Shown here: positions 59,096 through 64,000 of the stretch, one piece after another
Numbering within the stretch: the stretch's first letter is position 1
How the letters are laid out: each line of letters starts with the position of its first letter
Source of the DNA: Labia minor
Lineage: Eukaryota > Arthropoda > Insecta > Dermaptera > Spongiphoridae
Assembly: GCA_963082975.1 (NCBI GenBank)
Contig: OY720344.1
Coordinates: forward strand, 75,876,053-75,940,052
Direction: 5' to 3'
DNA length: 64,000 nucleotides
Made by a program: the position numbers and the translations under genes
Notes under the pieces: model-generated
What the model was told of the DNA's origin: nothing
Seen by the model: only the letters and a program-made list of their open reading frames with translations
Databases searched by the model: none

Positions 59096-59430
59096 TAAAT
59101 TATAAATATATATAATAGTGTTAAACCATTTTACTTTATAATTTAAATTAATGTTTGTTTATTTTTATTGTTATAACTTAACAGTTTCTATATAATTTTC
59201 AATTAATATTAATAGTTCTAATTATTTATTATTCAATACAAGTTGGAAATTCAGAACTATAAAATAAAAGAACAAATAAAATTATTATATTTAATATATA
59301 AACAAATATAATTTTAATTTAAAAAAATTTGCAATTTTTTTAAACACAAAATTACTTCAAAGGCTAAGAATGGACGCGAGCGCGGCACAAAAAGGAAAAA
59401 ATAGAAAGCTTTCTTAAAAAAAAGTATTGA

Positions 59431-60428
59431 AATCTAATCAAAAACATACCTGTTAAAAAGGGGGCCAAGTTCCTATCGGCTATTTATTTGCCTCAAAAAG
59501 GGTTCAAATCCATCCCAATGCCAAGTTTAGATGCACTTCAAAATCATTCATAATCATTTTTATCAACAGCCTGATCCACTGGTAAACATTTGGCATTCCA
59601 AAGAATCGCCACCACACCCAGTCCTCCGCCTCCTGCATCCAGGCACGCCACTTTATTCACGTCAACGGTCCATCTGGCCGAAATTCACTTTACCATACAC
59701 CCAACTTAAAATATGGTATAGTTGTTAAAATACGTAGGTACATGGTTTAAAATATCTAAAATTATAATACTTAGAAATTTGAACTTGGCAGGTTTTCGTA
59801 CTGTACGTAACACTAGATTAATTGTATAATTATATTTATTATTTAAATATATAAATTAACCCGCTAATTCTAAGTATTAAAATTGTAGATATTTTAAACC
59901 AAGTACCTACGTATTTTAACAACTATACCATATTTTAAGTTGGGTATATGGTAAAGTGAATTTCGGCCAGATGAACCGTTGACGTGAATAAAGTGGCGTG
60001 GAGTGTGCCTGGATGCAGGAGGCGGAGGACTTGGTGTGGGACTGAGTGTTTTGTACAGCACGAAAACCTGCCAAGTTCAAATTTCTAAGTATTATAATTT
60101 TAGATATTTTAAACCATGTACCTACGTATTTTAACAACTATACCATATTTTAAGTTGGGTGTATGGTAAAGTGAATTTCGGCCAGATGGACCGTTGACGT
60201 GAATAAAGTGGCGTGCCTGGATGCAGGAGGCGGAGGACTGGGTGTGGTGGCGATTCTTTGGAATGCCAAATGTTTACCAGTGGATCAGGCTGTTGATAAA
60301 AATGATTATGAATGATTTTGAAGTGCATCTAAACTTGGCATTGGGATGGATTTGAACCCTTTTTGAGGCAAACAAATAGCCGATAGGAACTTGGCCCCCT
60401 TTTTAACAGGTATGTTTTTGATTAGATT
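59431..60428. repeat. Large young inverted repeat, 384-bp arms plus a third partial copy
   Basis: Left arm 59431-59814 and right arm 60045-60428 are inverse copies. By direct comparison only four differences were seen (about 99% identity), and the central 198 bp are identical. A third, partial and inverted copy (about 59866-60040) lies next to the right arm and has more differences plus a 7-bp insertion (ACTCCAC on the minus strand). A 51-bp A+T-rich spacer separates it from the left arm. Each arm holds the same 65-codon open frame (MHFKIIHNHFYQQPD start), with no domain known to me; I do not call it a gene. No clear target duplication flanks the structure. An RNA across it would form a 384-bp hairpin. 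Confidence 0.92.
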
Positions 60429-60512
60429 AATATTACCAGTCAAACCCGATAATAAAGAATCATTTTTTAACTTAATTACCGAGCCGAGGCTCGGGGTCCC
60501 GGTATAGCACAT
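60429..60512 (+). repeat. R1 GC hairpin box, copy 9
   Basis: TAATATTACCAGTCAAACCC, AATAAAGAATCATTTTTTAA, then TACCGAGCCGAGGCTCGGGG and TCCCGGTATAG. It matches 4762-4848 over its length and starts exactly where the inverted repeat's right arm ends. Confidence 0.65.
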
Positions 60513-61150
60513 AAAAGGAAATATCATTTCAATATATTTATAAAAAATACATTTATATATATATATTAATGTATATATTTATATATTTACATTTATAAAA
60601 TCTCATATTAAAAAAATTATTTATTTATAAATATAATATAATAATTATTATATTCAATAAAAACATTTTCTTAACATAAATGCATAAAATCAATTTTAGA
60701 AGATTTTTATTAATTTGCACCACATATTTTTTTAGATTTGAAAATTTTAGTTTTTCTTTTTGAAAATTTAATTGAATATATAACTATTTTTAAATAAAAG
60801 TTATTGTCTTTAATTGATACATTTTATTTATTTTGAAATGAAGTAAAAATAAAAAAAAAAAAATAAAAAATATTATACGAATATATAATATATATAATTG
60901 ATATTTTATTGGTAAGTCAGTCTATAAGTCTATGTGAATAAATAAATAATTATTTCAGAATTAAAAATAAATACTATCATTTTTTATGATTTCAATAAAT
61001 TATTTTAAAATAATTCTAAAAAGTTTTCTAATATGTAATATTAAACAAAATATTAAATAGTATGAACTTGTAAATAAATAACAAAAGATATTCTTCTTTT
61101 AAACAATTTATTTCATAATAACGACTTAATGTATGCAATTTAAACGGATA
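60513..61150. other. A+T-rich stretch, no gene seen
   Basis: TA-rich low-complexity sequence only. Confidence 0.5.
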
Positions 61151-61154
61151 CGTA

Positions 61155-61440
61155 GAATATATATAATGTTAGCCTTTCGATGGAAGCTCATCTATTCCCG
61201 GTAACATTGGCTCTGGACGACATCCACCCCCAGGCCCCAGCCCTATTCCTGCTAAACGGGCGAGCAACGTTCTCTAATTAGCCCCAGATTAAAGTAATGT
61301 CCAGGGAGCCATTATCCAGCTTTACTGTTAGCTAATTAAAAGTGTACTCGGGCGTCGTAAAAGTTAAGATTAATTGTCCCCCTAGCGAAAAGGGAGCCTC
61401 ATCCCAATCAAAAATGATTCCCTCTTTCCTCTTTTCCCTC
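61155..61440. promoter_or_regulatory. GC-rich island with two TAATTA sites
   Basis: Sharp transition from A+T-rich DNA to unique GC-rich sequence. CTAATTAG (61274-61281) and GCTAATTAA (61331-61339) are strong homeodomain cores 50 bp apart. CCAGATTAAAGTAATG, GGGAGCCATTATCC and AAGATTAATTG are nearby. No open frame. One of the clearest enhancer-like islands here, about 26 kb downstream of the exex stop. Confidence 0.4.
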
Positions 61441-61751
61441 TCAATTTCTCAAATAATAAGAATAAATTATAAAGTCGTGTAAAAAGAACTTATTATTGGA
61501 TTACAAACAGTTTATTATTTTTTTATATAGAATTATAACTTGATAGAGAAATTGAAGAAAACTTTAAAAATAATTTCACTTGAACAATTTGTTTTCTATT
61601 CACAAAAAAAAATTTGCATGTATCTACACAAATCTCTTTTGTTCATTTAAAAATAATAAATTATAATATAATAAGTAAGTTCAGAATTGAAATTAGATAT
61701 CATAGATTTTCTCATTTATACTTTGACTTAACATATAAAAAATTAAGATTT

Positions 61752-62345
61752 TGATCTCTGTAGCTCTACGGAACTCGAAAGTTCTTAACCGCAGCAACCA
61801 CATTTCTCCAAGTGTCCCTACTTTGAGCCACAACCATTCTACCCCTTCCCTCTTCCATCTCTCTTGAGTCCCTTCCTACATTGTCAACCTACCGCGTCCT
61901 TGCTCTTCTAAGCGGACGTTTCCCAATCGGCATCCCCACCAATATATTTTTTGCCATTCTTTCCACTCCCATTCTAGCCACGTGTCTTGTCTATCACAGG
62001 CTTCTCAATTTTATAACCCTAACTATGTCTGGAGATGCATAGAGGTCATGCAATTCCTCCACTCCCATTCTAGCCACGTGTCTTGTCTATCACAGGCTTC
62101 TCAATTTTATAACCCTAACTATGTCTGGAGATGCATAGAGGTCATGCAATTCCTCGTTATGAAGTCTCCGCAATTCCCGGGTGAACTTATCTCACTTTGA
62201 CCCATAAATCTCCTATTTTCAAATACTCTAAAACTACTCTCGTCTCCCAGGGTCATAGACGAATTTTGACAAGATAATGTCCTTTACTGCATGATAACAG
62301 TCGTTACCCGATTGCAACCTCAATTTAAATTCTTCTCGAATATTA
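61752..62345 (-). mobile_element. LINE 3' portion, copy 5, with 96-bp tandem duplication
   Basis: Minus-strand copy of the C-terminal LINE segment: GRPxRRW-type and VAAVKNFRVP motifs near the 3' end (61752-61900), RMGVERMAKNILVG near 61960, and the TLGDESSFRVFENR region near 62240. A 96-bp unit starting TCCACTCCCATTCTAGCC is repeated at 61962-62057 and 62058-62153. The copies are identical or nearly so, and 96 is a multiple of three, so the duplication keeps frame. Confidence 0.8.
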
Positions 62346-62454
62346 AATTATCATATATGTTAAATCTAATCTTAAAGATTCAATCCGAATATTTCAATTT
62401 AACTTAATAATCTTAATTAGTTTTCTAATATTTCATTTATTTAATAATAAATAA

Positions 62455-62610
62455 CTAGCTGCTCCGAGCGCCTTCGGCGCTCTTCACACCTAGACGAGGG
62501 CTCCGCCCCCTGTACCCCCGAGTGATACATAGTATTTGGTTGAAAGTCTGTATGTAAAAGGTTTACATCCATTTTGTTTCAATCAGTATAAGTAGATAAG
62601 ACATGTATTT
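62455..62610 (+). repeat. ACTAGCT-type interspersed repeat, copy 2, with GC hairpin
   Basis: AACTAGCTGCTCCGAGCGCC, then GAGCGCCTTCGGCGCTC, a perfect 7-bp stem with a 3-nt loop (about 62466-62482), GAGGGCTCCGCCCCC, TGTACCCCCGAGTGATACAT and TTGGTTGAAAGTCTGTATGT. Collinear with the more degraded 24770-24900 copy, which has lost the hairpin. Confidence 0.55.
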
Positions 62611-62676
62611 GTTTTCTTGTAAAATATATTTTAATTTAATCAGTAAATTAATTATATATTATTATTGTATATGTTA

Positions 62677-63585
62677 TATTTATCTAACTCTGTGTCTCTA
62701 CAGTTTTCGAAAGTTCTTAGCCGCAGCATCCACATTTCTCTAAACGTCCTTATCCTGAGCTACAACCAAATCCTACCCTGTCCCAACTCTCCCATGTCCC
62801 TTCCTTCATTGTCCACCCACCTTGGTTCTTGGTCTTCCACCGGATGTTTCCCAATCGGTTTCTCCCAATTTCTAGTTTCTCCAATTCCAACCACGTCCCC
62901 TTCCCATCCCAGCCTTCTCGATTTTATAACCTTAACTATATCTGGACATTATTTCTCGTTATGCCATTTCCGCCATCCCCCTGTGACCTCATCTTCCTTT
63001 GGCCTATAAATGCTGCAAACAATATTAATCTCACAAATACTCTAAATCTACTCTCGTCTCCCAGAATCATCGATATGGTGACCAAACGTCCCGTCTTTAG
63101 GTGCCCTGTCCCAAAAATGTCTTCGGGACACCCTACTCTCCCGTTTTTTCAATATTTAGGACATTTCGTAATTTTTTTTTCAAAATTTTTTCAATTTAGT
63201 TCTAAAAAAAAAGGTATACCGTTTGTCCCGGTTTGGTGTTTTCGAAATATGGTCACCCTAGTCATCGATCAACATGAAAAATAATTGTTTTATATATTTT
63301 AATTTTGATCCTCTTTGATGAGATAAGCCCCTTTACTGCATAATAACAGGCGTTACTCAATTTCAACGTCGATTTAAATTCTTCTCGAATATTATTATCC
63401 TTCGTGATTAGAGATCTTAAGTATTTAAATATTTATACGTTTTCAAATTATACATTTTGTATGTTAATTTTATGTAAGTCGTATCCGTATCATAATTCTT
63501 GAATTCTTTTGTTTAATTACATTTCGGTTGATTTTTCCCCAATTTCTCTAATCACATGTCTCCTCTTCCAGTCCAATTCCTTTAC
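62677..63585 (-). mobile_element. LINE, copy 6, interrupted by a hAT element
   Basis: Minus strand. The 3' end (62685-62760) matches the LINE tail. Then come the GRPRTRWVDN-type segment (62800-62850), the RVFVRLILFAAFI/FVRLI region (63000-63050) and, beyond the insertion at 63075-63261, the linker (TVIMQ*RGLSHQR) and RT-end segments up to RQIEEKS-like sequence near 63540. Same family and order as 14232-15156. Many stops and indels; dead. Confidence 0.75.
63075..63261. mobile_element. hAT-type MITE (187 bp) nested in the LINE
   Basis: Exact 8-bp duplication TCATCGAT at 63067-63074 and 63262-63269. Right end, inverted, reads CTAGGGTGACCATATTTCG; left end ATGGTGACCAAACGTCCCG; both share GGTGACCA. 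Subterminal GTCCCG and CCGGTTTGG pair loosely. No transposase. Confidence 0.8.
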
Positions 63586-64000
63586 CTATCAATGTTGCAT
63601 AAGGCATTTAAATTTCGTAATTTGGCTAGAACACTCCATTTTTTAAAATCTTATTTAGAGGGAGAGAGAGAGGTTCTAATTATATAAAAATCTGTTTCTA
63701 TGGCAGCAAAAAAGTAAACAAATTACATACATACATACACTCTCCTTTATATATATTTCTGGAAAATGGAACACCCGCAGCTCAGCTCAGGAGTTACCTA
63801 AGATTCTAATTTATTTTTTATTTTTCATCATTTGAGGTACCCTTCACCTCAGAAAAATTTGGTTACCTTACTCCTTGTATTTTAGGCTCTGGAGTTTTTT
63901 GCGTACAGTCGGACACTGTCGTATTAAATATATAGATATCTTCTTATAAAATTCAATTTATAATAGAAATTTATTTTAACCAGGAATAGATATTATAGAA
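63586..64000. other. End of window, no gene seen
   Basis: Contains a short GAGA run near 63660 and an ATAC repeat near 63725. CCGCAGCTCAGCTCAGGAG near 63776 has no recognised origin. Confidence 0.45.

Noticed and set aside
59531..60328. Identical 65-codon open frames on both arms of the inverted repeat as a duplicated gene
   Set aside because: The identity follows from the inverted duplication itself. The protein has no known domain and the frame is not preserved in the third copy at its left side.
60429..60512. Rho-independent-like terminators formed by the GC hairpin boxes
   Set aside because: This is eukaryotic DNA and the boxes recur as part of an interspersed repeat, so a bacterial-type terminator makes no sense.
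1462..60512. CRISPR-like array from repeated GC boxes
   Set aside because: The boxes are dispersed over the window in varied orientation and spacing, not an array with unique spacers.
62665..63284. Two plus-strand open frames of 114 and 151 codons
   Set aside because: They are antisense to a LINE and, in the second case, run into the nested hAT element.

Overview
The window is A+T-dominated eukaryotic nuclear DNA and almost all of it is non-coding. The only convincing cellular protein gene is a homeobox gene of the Mnx / extra-extra (exex, HB9) family on the + strand. Its homeodomain is split over two exons (32601-32764 and 35224-35685). Together with a nuclear tRNA-Gly gene, many mariner copies and an exex-type homeodomain, this points to an arthropod, probably an insect or relative. 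I cannot place it to species.

Layout. About 1-7 kb is dense with pieces of a modular interspersed repeat (here called R1) and palindromes. About 5-32 kb lies upstream of the homeobox exons. It is A+T-rich and is punctuated by short islands of clearly higher G+C with homeodomain, POU, forkhead, E-box and TCF-like sequences; these are candidate enhancers of exex. The same region holds LINE remnants (11.5 and 14.2-15.2 kb), two tRNA-derived SINEs (19.5 and 29.8 kb) and a mariner remnant (7.1 kb). The two homeobox exons are separated by a 2459-bp intron that carries a 544-bp terminal-inverted-repeat element. No N-terminal exon of exex is visible upstream, so the gene probably begins outside the window.

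Downstream of the gene come further candidate regulatory islands (40.5, 42.1, 43.5, 45.3, 52.2, 54.9 and 61.2 kb), the tRNA-Gly(TCC) gene at 41.1 kb, and many mobile elements. These are a LINE family with six damaged copies, five mariner-type elements or remnants, four small hAT elements with 8-bp target duplications (three of them nested in other repeats), a TIR element with arms of about 140 bp, and a very young inverted repeat with 384-bp arms at 59.4-60.4 kb.

The genes do not form a pathway. The picture is one developmental transcription-factor locus embedded in long regulatory flanks and in old and young transposon debris. The strongest candidates for something undescribed are the 99%-identical inverted repeat with a third partial copy, the modular R1 family with its conserved GC hairpin box, and the chain of GC-rich islands around exex.
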